A program made the translations under genes and the position numbers. Positions 43,982 to 55,800 of a stretch of 64,000 bases of DNA are shown piece by piece. The stretch is from the NCBI GenBank assembly GCA_027486795.1, contig JAIXOI010000037.1, positions 1 through 64,000 of the forward strand. Direction: 5' to 3'. The DNA comes from Sphingobacteriales bacterium. GTDB lineage: Bacteria; Bacteroidota; Bacteroidia; Chitinophagales; CAIOSU01. Numbering within the stretch: position 1 is the first letter of the stretch; each line of letters begins with the position of its first letter. The notes beneath the pieces were generated by a model. The model was not told the DNA's origin and did not search any database. It saw only the letters and a list, made by a program, of their open reading frames with translations.

Positions 43982-44743
43982 ATGTTGCGTATCGGCGTAT
44001 CGGCTTGTTTTATGTACCCTGACCCGAATAGATTGGTTTTTGGGCATAAAACGTTAACGTATATTGAGAAAGACATGTCGCGTTTCCTATCGCGGCCCGA
44101 TGTGCAGGCCATCATGATACCCGACTTGGAAGGGGATACCATGGCTGCATTTTTGGAAGGTATGGATGCGCTAGTGCTGCAAGGCGGCGCCGATTTGGCC
44201 CCTGAAAGCTATGGCGAAGAACCGATTGAAGATGGCCGCTGGAAAGGCGACCGATACCGCGACGAATACGAGTTTGCATTGATTGACTATTTCATGAAAC
44301 GAGGCAAGCCCATACTGGGCATTTGCCGTGGTTTTCAAGTACTAAATGTATACTTTGGTGGCACCCTGTATCAAGATATTGCTACCCAACGCCCTAATAG
44401 CATTAAGCACCGCGACGCAGCGGAATACGACCAGATAAGCCACGATATTGAATTTATTCCCGATGGCTTAATGCAGGAGATATATGGCCCGGGCGAAAGC
44501 CGCAGGGTAAACTCAATACATCACCAAGGCGTAAAAGATATTGGCAAAGACCTACAAATACTGGCCAAGTGCAAAGAAGATGGTATGATTGAAGCCTTTA
44601 CTTGGACGGGTGCCGAACCTGGCAAAGTAATGGGCGTGCAATGGCACCCTGAATTTGCTTACAACTTTAAACCCGGCGGCTTGCTAGAAACACCTAAGCT
44701 TTACGACCACTTTTTGGCTATTTGCAGGAAAGTACAAGGCTAA
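43982..44743 (+). CDS. Class I glutamine amidotransferase-like C26 peptidase
   Basis: A 253-residue protein of the gamma-glutamyl-gamma-aminobutyrate hydrolase (PuuD-like, peptidase C26) family. The catalytic Cys115 is in PILGICRGFQVLN, the catalytic His and Glu are in GVQWHPEF, and LQGGADLAPESYGEEP is the family's oxyanion and substrate region. It would cleave gamma-glutamyl amides; the substrate is unknown. It starts 13 bases after the DUF4197 gene. Confidence 0.87.
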   Translation: MLRIGVSACFMYPDPNRLVFGHKTLTYIEKDMSRFLSRPDVQAIMIPDLEGDTMAAFLEGMDALVLQGGADLAPESYGEEPIEDGRWKGDRYRDEYEFALIDYFMKRGKPILGICRGFQVLNVYFGGTLYQDIATQRPNSIKHRDAAEYDQISHDIEFIPDGLMQEIYGPGESRRVNSIHHQGVKDIGKDLQILAKCKEDGMIEAFTWTGAEPGKVMGVQWHPEFAYNFKPGGLLETPKLYDHFLAICRKVQG

Positions 44744-44957
44744 GTTGCGTGTTTCGAGTTGCGGGTTGGATTGTGTGCTAGCAATTTAATGATTAGGCAA
44801 AGGCAAACTCAGTACGCCGAATTACGCCTCCCCCACCCTTTCCTTCGGCTGCCGCTCAGGACAGGCTCTTTCTAGGAGGGAAGCATTTAAAATCAATCAT
44901 TTACCCAAAATATTGGCTGCTTCAGCAATTTTGAATTTTAAATTTTGAATTTGAAAT
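44744..44957. repeat. Intergenic gap with several dispersed short words
   Basis: No gene. It contains GTTTCGAGTTGCGGGTTGG (about 44750-44769, near-inverse of 17332-17357), CCTTCGGCTGCCGCTCAGGA (about 44842-44861) and an AATTTTGAATTTTAAATTTTG tract (about 44928-44950). Confidence 0.45.
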
Positions 44958-45284
44958 TCATTGCAATTTCTCATTATCCTTATGCCGCGTGGCATCGCGG
45001 TTGGTTTTCTTTTCTAGGTTGCGCTTCAGGGCTTCGGTAAGGTCTACACCCGTTTGGTTGGCTAGGCAAATAATCACAAACATTACATCGGCCAGCTCGT
45101 CAGCAAGCACTTTGTCTTTGTCGCTGGCCTTAAACGATTGCTCGCCATATTGCCTAACAATAATGCGGGCCACCTCGCCTACCTCCTCGGTAAGCATGGC
45201 CATATTGGTCAGTTCGTTAAAGTAGCGCACACCTGTGGTGTTTATCCATTGGTCTACGGTCTTTTGGGCTTCTTCTATGGTCAT
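44958..45284 (-). CDS. MazG-like nucleotide pyrophosphohydrolase
   Basis: A 108-residue protein with one MazG-type helical domain. The metal-binding acidic motifs are EEVGEVARI (residues 33-41) and ADELADVMFVI (residues about 62-72). It would hydrolyse a nucleoside triphosphate or similar to the monophosphate and pyrophosphate. The gene lies 5 bases downstream of dtd on the same strand, so they are co-transcribed. Confidence 0.9.
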   Translation of the reverse strand: MTIEEAQKTVDQWINTTGVRYFNELTNMAMLTEEVGEVARIIVRQYGEQSFKASDKDKVLADELADVMFVIICLANQTGVDLTEALKRNLEKKTNRDATRHKDNEKLQ

Positions 45285-45289
45285 GGTAA

Positions 45290-45742
45290 TTATTCTTTAT
45301 TCCTACTATCAATGGCAATGGTCACTGGGCCGTCGTTAACCAACGCTACCTTCATATCAGCACCAAACGATCCACTTCCAACTGGCTTACCCAATGCGGC
45401 CTCTAGGCGCGATAAAAAGGATTCGTAAAGGGGAATGGCTGTCTCAGGCCTAGCCGCTTGTATAAACGATGGTCGGTTACCCTTTTTAGTGCTGGCATGT
45501 AAGGTAAATTGGCTCACTATCAGCAGCTCGCCGCCAAAATCCTGCACCGATAGGTTCATCAACCCTTGCTCGTCACCGAAAATGCGCAGTTGGGTAATTT
45601 TCTTCACCATCCAATCTAAGTCTTCCGCAACATCCGCAGCTTCAAAACCAGCAAGCACCAGCAAACCCTTCCCAATAGTAGCTTTTACGCTACCGTCGAT
45701 AGTTACCGATGCCTCCGATACTCGTTGGATGATTACACGCAC
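45290..45742 (-). CDS. dtd: D-aminoacyl-tRNA deacylase
   Basis: A 150-residue enzyme that removes D-amino acids from mischarged tRNA. Motifs: MRVIIQRVSEASV, LLIVSQFTLHASTKKGNRPSF (the SQFTL motif) and VALVNDGPVTIAI with the Gly-Pro pair that enters the partner's active site. The length is normal for a homodimer. The start is GTG at 45742. It pairs with the MazG-like gene. Confidence 0.95.
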   Translation of the reverse strand: MRVIIQRVSEASVTIDGSVKATIGKGLLVLAGFEAADVAEDLDWMVKKITQLRIFGDEQGLMNLSVQDFGGELLIVSQFTLHASTKKGNRPSFIQAARPETAIPLYESFLSRLEAALGKPVGSGSFGADMKVALVNDGPVTIAIDSRNKE

Positions 45743-45796
45743 CTATTCAAATATGAGATGACAAATAAGAAATACAAAAAGTAAATGGGTACTGAT

Positions 45797-45820
45797 AGAA
45801 AACAACATCATACGGATGTT
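45797..45820 (-). terminator. Weak intrinsic terminator after the PorP/SprF gene
   Basis: AACATC-CGTAT-GATGTT on the minus strand followed by GTTTTC. The short stem lowers confidence. Confidence 0.4.
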
Positions 45821-45851
45821 TCTTATCTCTCATTTCCCATTTCTAATCTAA

Positions 45852-46817
45852 CTAGATTCGCTTGGTTTTCTTCTTCACAGGTCTGAAGAGATATGACAGC
45901 ACTACTTCGTGCGTGCTACCTGTAAACGAACGAACATCGTTCAGCTGCTGGTCATAAGCGTAGCCTATCTGTATTTTATCGCCGATAATAAAACCAGCAT
46001 CGGCCAGCAGGGTCATAGAGCTACGGAAACCTGTGCCTACCCAGAACAAATTCTTATATCGCAACCTCAAGTATCCATCCACTTGAAACGGTGCACCCTT
46101 AACGGTTCGGAACCATGCCATAGGCTCTAGCGTAAGTTTAGGCTGGTAGTCTTTGCCCAACGGTATTTTACCACCCACCACTATGTAGTGGTGCATTTCG
46201 CGCTTAAGGTTCGATATGGTGCCACCTTCGCTAAAGTTTACATTCAGCGGTATCAGACTTGGAGCCGAATAGCCTAAGTAAAACTTATCGTAGTAGTAAT
46301 AGATACCCATGCCGGCATTTGGCGTAAACCTAGTATTGTTGCTAGAGTTAATCAATGCGTCGTTGGGCTGGTCGAGCAACAACTCGCTTGAATTGAGCCT
46401 GTACTGGCTTACCGAGAAACTCAAACCAACCGCAATGTGGCTCTTGCGCAAAAACTTGGCCCAACTGAATGGATTGATTTTACGAAAATCGATATGATAC
46501 GAAACAGCACCGGTGAGGCCCGTGTAGGATGTAGGGCCCGTTTTATCGTTTACCACGTGCCCGCCTACCCCAAGGTTGTATTTCGGTATAGGGGTGCGGT
46601 ATGATGCGCTCATAGTTTGTGGCGCACCTTCAATTTTGGTCCACTGGTAACGGTACGAAGCGTTTACACTACCCCTATCTTCTGAACCTGCAATAGCAGG
46701 GTTGATAATAAAGTTGTGCTCGCGGTATAAGGTATACAACGGCAATTGTTGCGCAAATGCTGGCATGGCCAACAATATGGTTATCAATACTAGGAAATTC
46801 CTTTTCATGGCAGCCAT
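45852..46817 (-). CDS. T9SS membrane protein, PorP/SprF family
   Basis: A 321-residue protein with a signal peptide (MKRNFLVLITILLAMPAFAQ) and the PorP/SprF pattern: YREHNFIINPAIAGSEDRGSV, RYQWTKIEGAPQTMSASYRT, PKYNLGVGGHVVNDKTGPTS, and a barrel ending YLFRP. By family knowledge SprF-type proteins are needed for secretion of the SprB-type adhesin encoded immediately upstream. The ATG shares a base with the stop of that gene (TAATG), so the two are translationally coupled. A second ATG at 46808 is possible and gives the better signal peptide. Confidence 0.93.
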   Translation of the reverse strand: MAAMKRNFLVLITILLAMPAFAQQLPLYTLYREHNFIINPAIAGSEDRGSVNASYRYQWTKIEGAPQTMSASYRTPIPKYNLGVGGHVVNDKTGPTSYTGLTGAVSYHIDFRKINPFSWAKFLRKSHIAVGLSFSVSQYRLNSSELLLDQPNDALINSSNNTRFTPNAGMGIYYYYDKFYLGYSAPSLIPLNVNFSEGGTISNLKREMHHYIVVGGKIPLGKDYQPKLTLEPMAWFRTVKGAPFQVDGYLRLRYKNLFWVGTGFRSSMTLLADAGFIIGDKIQIGYAYDQQLNDVRSFTGSTHEVVLSYLFRPVKKKTKRI

Positions 46818-49800
46818 TATTTAATAATAGTGATAGGTCCGGTTACACTCTCACTTATGTTATCCAATTTTATTATATAGTAGTAAGTGCCTGCAGGCAA
46901 TGGATTACCATTATTTGTCCCGTCCCAATCGTTTTGATAAGGGCTGGCACTAAACACCACATCTCCCCAACGGTTCAAGATAATTACTTCGTTTTCAGGG
47001 AAAGTAACCAATTCGCGAACCATCCATACATCGTTCGAGCCATCACCGTTAGGGGTTATAGCATTCGGTATAAAGATATTGGTCTCGTCTTTTACCACTA
47101 TAGTTACAAATGCCGTGTCTTGGCAACCCGTGAAATTGTCGGTAACCCATACCAAATATGTAGTAGTGCGGGTAGGTGTTGCTACTGGGTTGGTGCAATC
47201 ATAACAATCCAATCCCGGGAAATCCAGCCATTCATAGTAAACACTATCGATAGGGCTTACTAAACTTACCTCAATAGGCACTGCTTGTCCAGCATAGATG
47301 GTTTGCGGCACATCTGGTATTACGCTAATCGAAGGACCATCAATTTCAACAACGCTCAGGGTAAGCGAGGTATCGCAGCCATTGGCATCTGTAACCGTTA
47401 CCGAGTAGCTTCCTTCTATCAAACCAGTTGCAACATTAGTAACCAAAGAAGTATCGTGGCTCCAAGTAAACACATAAGGCGCTACGCCGCTGCTTACTTG
47501 AATAGATGCTACGCCATCTTCATTACCACAATAGCTGTCCTTAATTACCACACTGTCAACCACTGGCTTATCAATAGCCGGTACAAAAATATCGATTACG
47601 GTGTCGCAAGTAGCGGCATCGGTAATGGTTACCGTATAAGTAGCTGATGCAAGTCCACCTGCTATTGGGCTACTCAGCGAAGCATCATGCGACCAGTCAT
47701 AATCCAAGCCCGGATCGGTGGTGTTAACGGCCAGTATAATTGCGCCATTTGGCTGGTTACACAAGGTTGAAGTGATGTCAATATTCACTACTTGTGGGCC
47801 ACTGCGCTCAAACACTTCAATGGTGCTAATTTTAGAACAACCATTGGCATCAGTAACCGTTACTGTATAAACACCGGCATTAATGTTTGCGTTGGTGTTG
47901 CTAGTAGCAGCCGAAGCCAAGGTATTAGGACCATTACTCCACTCATAATCATAAGGACCAGTGCCGCCAGTCAGCGTAACGGTAACTTGACCACGACCAT
48001 TGCCGTTGCAATAAGCACTGCTATCCACCACAGTAGTTAGCAACAACTCATTGGGTTGGTTCACGCTTACCAAATCAATAGCACGGCAGCCATTAGCATC
48101 AGTTACAGTTACTACATAGTTACCAGGGCAAAGGCTGCTCAAGGTATCGGTAGTATTGGTAGTGTTGGCCCACTGATAAACGTAACCTGTAGTTCCGCCC
48201 GTGGCAGTTACCCAAGCTTTACCGTCGCATGCGCTAAAGCAGGTCACATCGCTGCTATCCATCACAATAGATAATGCAGTAGCAGGTTGAGTAACCGTAA
48301 TGGAGTTGGTTATAGTACAACCGTTTACATCAGTAACGGTTACGCTTACCGAGCCGGCGGTTAGGTTCAAGGTAGTATCGCCAGCCCCAAAAGGTAAACC
48401 TCTAGACCATGTATAGCTATAACCGCCTGGTGTTGAAGTACCACCAGTGGCGGTTACCCAAGCGCGGCCGCTATTGCCACCGAAACAAAGCACACCTGAA
48501 GTATCCATAGTAGAAGCCAAAGGCGCCAATGGCTCTGTAATAATTACCGTATCCGATATAGTACAACCATTTACATCCACTACATCAACAGTATAAGTAC
48601 CTGCAACTAAATTAATAATAGTATCGCCATTACCGGTTGGGGTACCGCCGCCTGACCAAGTATATTGGTAGCCACCTGCACCGCCTGTAACGGTTACCCA
48701 AGCTTTGCCCGTATTTTCGCCAAAGCATAAAACATTTCGTTGCCCTGCCGAAGTAAATAGCTGGGCTGGTTGAGTTATATTGAAAGAGGTGGTTGCCTCG
48801 CAACCATTGCCATCCGTTACGGTTACCCTAACCACACCGAACAATAGATTGGTAACCGTATCGCCAATACCTTGTGGCGTGCCACGAGACCAAGTGTAAG
48901 TATAATTACCGCCAGCCAAGGTGCCGCCAGAGGCAGTTACCCATGCACTGCCCGTACTATCGCCAAAGCACAATATGTTAATACTGTCTTTAACCAATGA
49001 TACCGGTGTAGCTGGTTGGTTTATCGAAACCGTATTAAGCGCAGTACAGCCAGTGTCGTCAGTAACGGTAACGAAATAAGTCCCTGCCAACAAAGTTCGC
49101 ACGGTATCGCCATCACCAACTGGGGTTCCGCCGCTCCAAGTATAGTCATAGCCGGCACCCAAGGTACCACCAGTTGCAGTTACCCAAGCACGGCCAGTAC
49201 TAGCACCAAAGCAAAGCAAATCAATGCTATCCATTACAGTAAGCAATTGGGTAGGCTGCGTTATAACCGCAGAGTCAATGTAAGTACAGCCGTTGGCATC
49301 GGTTATGGTTACGTTATAAGTACCCAACACTAGGTTAATTATCGTATCGCCATTTGCACCCGATGGGGTACCACCGCTCCATGCAAAATTGTACGGCGAT
49401 GTACCACCAACTGCTGTAATCCAAGCCCTGCCGCTGTTTTCTCCAAAGCAGCGCACATTTACTTGCTGAACATTACCCAACAATAGGTTTGGCTCGTCAA
49501 TAGTTACATCGGTAATCTTGGTACAGTTAAATAAATCGGTAACCGTTACCACATAAATACCCGGAGACAACGGAGCAATAGTATCGCCAGTAGCGTTGGT
49601 TGGTGTGCCGCTACTCCATAAATAATTATATCCTGGTGTGCCGCCTGTTGCGGTAACCCAAGCACGGCCATCGTTGGCGCCGTTGCAACTAACATTGGTA
49701 CTATCCATGGTAAGTACCAACTCGGCAGGTTCATTCACCTTAACACTATCTATGGCGGTACATCCGCTAGCATCTGTAACCGTTACAAGGTAAATGCCCG

Positions 49801-52800
49801 CACCTAGACCAATAATGGTATCGCCATTGCTTACCGCATTGCCACCGCTCCATGCAAATGTATAAGGGAAAGTACCACCTGTTGCACTTACCCAAGCCCT
49901 ACCAGTGCTATCGCCAAAGCAGGTAATGTCGCTACTATCTGTGTTGGCAACCAACAATGAAGGCTCAATAATATCTACCGAGTCAACAATGGTACAGCCT
50001 TGGTTATCAGTAATGGTTACATCATAAACACCAGCCGCAAGATTGATAATGGTATCACCACGGATGCCCGATGGCGTGCCGCCGCTCCATGCATAATTAT
50101 AAGGGCCGGTGCCACCTGCTACAGTAGCCCAAGCCTTACCAGTGGTTTGGCCAAAACAGGCTATGTTTAGGCTATCCAATGTTACACTCAAAGGTGCCAA
50201 TGGCTGCAGAATGGTAACACTGTTGACAGCGCTACAACCGTTGCCATCCGTTACGGTAACGGTGTAAGTGCCTGCAATCAAACCAACAATGGTATCGCCG
50301 GCGCCTGCTTGGGTGCCTCCGCTCCATGCATAAGTATATGGCGGAACGCCAGGTGTACCACCAGTTACTACAACCCAAGCCTTACCAGTACTTTGGCCAA
50401 AGCAATTCACATCGTCAGCAAACATGTTCAGCACCAATTGGGTGGGTTGTGTTATTACAAATGTGGCGGTTGCCGCACATCCATTTGCATCGGTTACGTT
50501 TGCGGTATAAGTGCCAGCGCTTAAATTGTTCAATGTATCGTTCAATGCGCCACTTGGGGTGCCGAAACCCGTCCAGGTTACGTTGTTGTAGTTGGCAGTT
50601 CCACCTGAAATGTTTACCCAAGCTTTGCCCGTGTTATCGCCAAAGCACAATACGTTAATACTGTCTTTGGTCAAGGCTAACAAGGTTGGTTGGGTAATAA
50701 ATACCGAATCGATAGCCACACAGCCGTTGCTATCGCTAACGGTAACTGTGTAGTTGCCGGTAGCAAGGTTGATGATAGTATCCTGTAAACCAATTGGCGT
50801 GCCGGCACTCCAAGCATAATCGTAGCTACCAAAAATTGGCGTGCCGCCAGTAGCAGTAACCCAAGCCTTGCCATTGCTCAAACCAAAGCACGACACGCTA
50901 TTGCTATCAAGCACCACGGTAAGCGGCGCCAACGGTTGGGTAATAGTCACGGTATCAAATGCCTCACAACCATTGCCATCAGTAACAGTTACGGTGTATG
51001 TACCTGCAGCCAAAATACCTATGGTATCGCCAGTGGCATTGGTTGGTGTGCCGCCGCTCCAATCATAAGTATAACCTGGGCTGCCGCCGCTAGCGGTAAC
51101 CCATGCTTCACCATCGTTGCCACCAAAGCAGTTAACGTTCAAGCTATCGTGGGTAAGTAATAATTGAGCAGGTTGTGGCACCGTTACAGAGTTGGTGGAG
51201 AAACAACCACTATTGTCGGTAACAGTAATTGAGTAGGTTAGGTTTGATAAGCCAATAATAGTATCGCCAGTAGCATTTGTCGGCGTACCCGCAGGCGACC
51301 AGTTATAAATAAAACCACCCGTTCCACCGCTGGCCGTAGCCCAAGCACGGCCATCGTTGCCACCAAAGCACGATACGCTATCGGTAGCCAAAGTTACACC
51401 CAAAGCAGGTGGTTGGCTTATTACAAATGTATCAATGGCTGTACAACCCCTTCCGTCGGTAACGGTTACGGTGTAAGTTCCTGCTAGCAAGTTGTTAATA
51501 GTATCGCCAGGTGCCGTTACTACACCACCGCTCCAGGCAATAGTGTAAGGTGTAATTGGGCCAGGTGTGCCACCCGAAACAGTTACCCAAGCTTTACCGT
51601 TGGTTTCGCCAAAGCACCTTACATTCTGGCTATCCTTAACAATAACTATAGCAGGTGGGTTATTCAATACTATCGTATCGGTTATAGCGCAGCTGTTGCT
51701 ATCAGTTACGGTTACAATGTATTGGCCAGCACCAAAGCTTGATACTGTGGCAGTGTTGCCGCCGATAGGCGTTCCATTCAAGGTCCAAGCATAATTGTAG
51801 GCATTTAAGCCAGCAAATGGTGTACCACCAGAAGCAGTTACCGTGGCTGTAGAACCAACGGTACCTCCGTTACAATTAGGATTGGTGCCTGTAATAGTAC
51901 TCGTTAGTTGTGTTGGCTCAATAATAACAATAGTGTCAAAACCAAAGCAACCACCTACCGCAACTACTACCGAATAAGTACCAGCTGCTAAGCCAGTAAT
52001 AGCTGCAGTAGTAGGGGCAAAAGGGGCAAAATTTCTCTGCCAAGTATAAGTTGGGGTGCCTGAAGGGCCGCCAGTGTAAGCGGCGGTTGCTGTTCCGTTG
52101 GCGGTACCGAAGCAGGTAACATTGGTACTAGTTGCGGTTACCACTATTTGGGCTGGTTGGGTAATTATAATAGTATCAAAAGCCTCACAGCCATCAATAT
52201 CAACTGTTACGGTATACGTGCCTGCTACCAAGTTGGTAATGTTGGCAACATTGTTATTGGCAAACGTGGCACCATTACGCAACCAAGTATAGGTAATGCT
52301 AGTTGGCGGTGTAGGGCCGCCAGTATTGGTTACGGTAGCATTGCCATTGTTGCCACCAAAGCAGCTTACATTGGCTGAGGTAATGCTGGTATTAATTTCG
52401 GTTGGCTGAGTAATCAGTATCGAATCATTGTTGGCACAACCGCCAGCATCAGTTACAGTTACATAGAACCTTCCGGCACAAAGGTTGGCAATGGTTGCGG
52501 TAGTATCTCCATTTGACCAACCATAAGTATAGGGTGTAGTGCCACCCGAAGCAAAAATTGTAGCCTCACCATCGCAAATACCAAAGCAACTTGCGTTAGT
52601 GCCGCCTTTTTGAAGACCAAGTGCGGCAGGGTTTATAAGAGTTACGGTATCTAACAACGCACAGCTGCTATCATCCGTTACTTCCACTTGGTAAACACCG
52701 GCACCAAGGCCTGTAATGGTGGCGGTATTGCCTACAAAAGTACCAGCTGGTTGCAGGGTCCAGTTGTATGTATACGGTAGTGTGCCGCCCGAAACCGTTA

Positions 52801-55800
52801 CCGTGGCTTCACCATCGGTACCATTAAAGCAGCTAATATCTACTTGGCTTGTGGTGCTCGTTAGTTGGGTAGGTTGTGCTATTACTATAGTATCAAAACC
52901 AAAGCAACCGTTTATAGTTACGACTACCGAGTAAGTACCAGCGGTAAGGCCTGTTATGGTGGCAGTGGTGGGGGCAAATGGGGCAAAATTTCTCTGCCAA
53001 ACATAAGTTGCCGTGCCAGTTGGGCCACCCGTATGAGTTACCGTTGCCGCACCCGTATTGCCTCCGTTACAAGCTATATTGGTGCTTACAATATTGGCTA
53101 TTATCTCGGTTGGCGATGTAATAACTACGGTGTCAAATGCCTGACAATTGCCGATGGTTACGGTAACAGTGTACGTAGCGGCTGTAAGGTTGTTAATGGT
53201 TGCGGCATTTCCACCGGGAACTGGGTTTCCGTTTCGAAGCCAAACATAGGTTGGAACAGGGCCTACTGGTCCGCCAGTGGCGGTTACTGTTGCTGAGCCA
53301 TTGTTGCCACCAAAGCAGCTTACATTGGTTTGGCTAGTGTTCGTAGTAATTGCCGATGATTGCCCAATACTTATAGAATCAACAATGAAACAACCGTTGG
53401 CATCAGTAACCGTTACGGTTACAAAGCCCGGCAACAAAGCACGGGTAGTATCATCGTTTGGCGGGGTGTTGGTACCTCGGCTCCAAGCATAAGTATATGG
53501 AGCAGTGCCAGCACTTGCGGTTGCCCATGCCCTGCCTGTTGCAGTGCCAAAACACTCCGCATCAACTTTAGCCAACACCAAGACCAGAGAGGCTGGATTG
53601 CTTAAAGTAACGGTATCAAAAACGGTACAAAGGCTATCGTCGGTTACTACTACCCTATAGGTGCCTGCGCTTAGGTTGTTTACCGTTGCAGCGTTGCCAC
53701 CTGGTATAGGAGTACCGGCTGGCAACCTTGTCCATGCATAGGTATAATTGCCCGTGCCACCGGTTGGTATTACCGTAGCAGAACCATTGGCGCCATTAAA
53801 GCAAGTGATATTCGTTTGTGTGGTACTTGAGCCCAATACTGGGTTCTGGGTTATAACTATGGTATCAAAAGCTGTACATATTCCACTTACCGTAATAATT
53901 ACCGTGTAAGTACCTGCAGTAAGGCCAGTTATGGTGGCAGTTGTAGGTACTATTGGGGTTCCGTTGCGCCTCCATGCATAAGTTGTAGCAGGGCCGCCAG
54001 TTGGGCCGCCGGTAAAGGTTACGCTAATGCGGCCAGTTGCTGCGCCGTTGCAACCCACGTTTACACTAGTGCGGGCAGGTATAATTTGGGTTGGGGTACT
54101 AATAGTAAACAAGGTAGTATCAGTACAGGTAAGCTTGGTAACTACCAAACGGTAGTTACCCGCTGATAGACCTGAAATATTTGAGCCAGTGCCGAGTACG
54201 GCACCAGCTAAACTCTGCCAGCTATAGGTAGCTGCACCCGTGCCACCAGTAACGCTTGATGTTGCAGAGCCATTAGTACCTCCAAAGCACGATACACCTG
54301 TTGGAGTAACCGTAGTTACAATATCCGTTGGAGTTAACACTTGAACCGAATCGACACGGCTACAGCTGTTCAAATCGGTAGCGGTTACGCGGTACAAACC
54401 GGCACATAGGCCTGTAATGGTAGCTGTAGTGCCGCCATTCGACCATAAATAACTGTATGGGGTAGTTCCGCCAGAAACGGTAACGCTGGCTTGCCCGTTG
54501 CAAGTACCAAAGCAGGTTACATCTACCTTGCCCATAGTAAGGCCTAAGGCAGGCGGATTAGTAAGTGTTCTGCTATTGGTAACTGTACAGCCGTTTGCAT
54601 CCCTAGCTACTATTGAATATACCCCTGCTCCTAGGCCCGCTTGTGTATTGCTGGTAGACACATTAGGAGTCCAAGCATAGGTATAGGGTGCACCCGAAGC
54701 GAAAGGAGTTCCTCCAGAAACGGAAATAGTTACACTGCCGTTGGTGCCATTATTACATAACGGATTAACACCGCTAATGGTGCTTGTAAGGGCAGTTGGA
54801 GCCGTAATGGTGCCAGTTACTGTTGAGCCACAACCTGCGGCATCGTCAACGGTAATGGAATAAGCCCCAGCAGCCAAACCCGTTCTTACAGAATCGGGAG
54901 TATTGGTTTGCGTACCTGTGCTCCAAGTATAAGTAAACGGGGGTGTACCACCAGAATTAGTAACCCACACTTTACCATTTGTTAAGCCGTTACAGGTAAT
55001 ATCACTATCGTTAACCGCAACTACGGCTGCATTTACCACATTTATAAAGCATGGAAAAGTGTCGCGTAATGTGCCACCGGCATAAGTTCCTTCCAAAATA
55101 ACGGTTTTGCAACCTAGGGTACTATATAGTATGTTGGTTGGGTTGGTAGCTGTAGATGAGCTTGGCGTGCCTCCTGGGAAAAACCACTGGCTAGTGGTTG
55201 GCGAAGGGACGTTACCGTCAAAAAAATTAATCGCCGTTCCAAGGCAAATAACCGTATCGCTTGAGATTATACGAAGATCGGGCAATTCCGGGTCGACAAT
55301 GGTAAACGGTGTAAAAGTGTTTTGGTTTGGTATGGTTACGGTGTTAGCTGCATTGTTTCGGGTGCTTGTTCCGTTTGGCAACTGCCAAGCAGTAGTTCCA
55401 GGCAACCAACGGTGAGCCTCTATCCTACTCTCAACTATAGCGTTTTGTGATAAGTTAAAGTCAACATCCCTATATGTAAAGGTTAGTCGTCCCACAGGAT
55501 TAGTTGTAAAACCCGATTCCTCGGGAATCCAATAACGGTCAATTTCCCTTGAGTAGTTATTGGCACCTAATATATTATTGATATTGGTAACCGAAGTAGG
55601 GAACGGCAAGTTATTTGGGGTAAGCGTATAGTCGGTAGGATAAGTAGCCACGGCCAATTTACCACCAGCGCTACCAGCAGTTTGCACTTCGAACGTAAAA
55701 GGGATATAGGTTCCGGTAGCTCCTGCAAACGGATAGGTAAAAGTATTTCCTGCGGTTGCATTGCCAATTGACCATTCAAACCTACCATACCCCGATGCAG

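Noticed and set aside
47360-55030. Regular ~225-base repetition suggesting a CRISPR or satellite array
   Set aside because: The repetition keeps one open frame with amino-acid conservation of SprB repeats; units are diverged and there are no short identical repeats with unique spacers.
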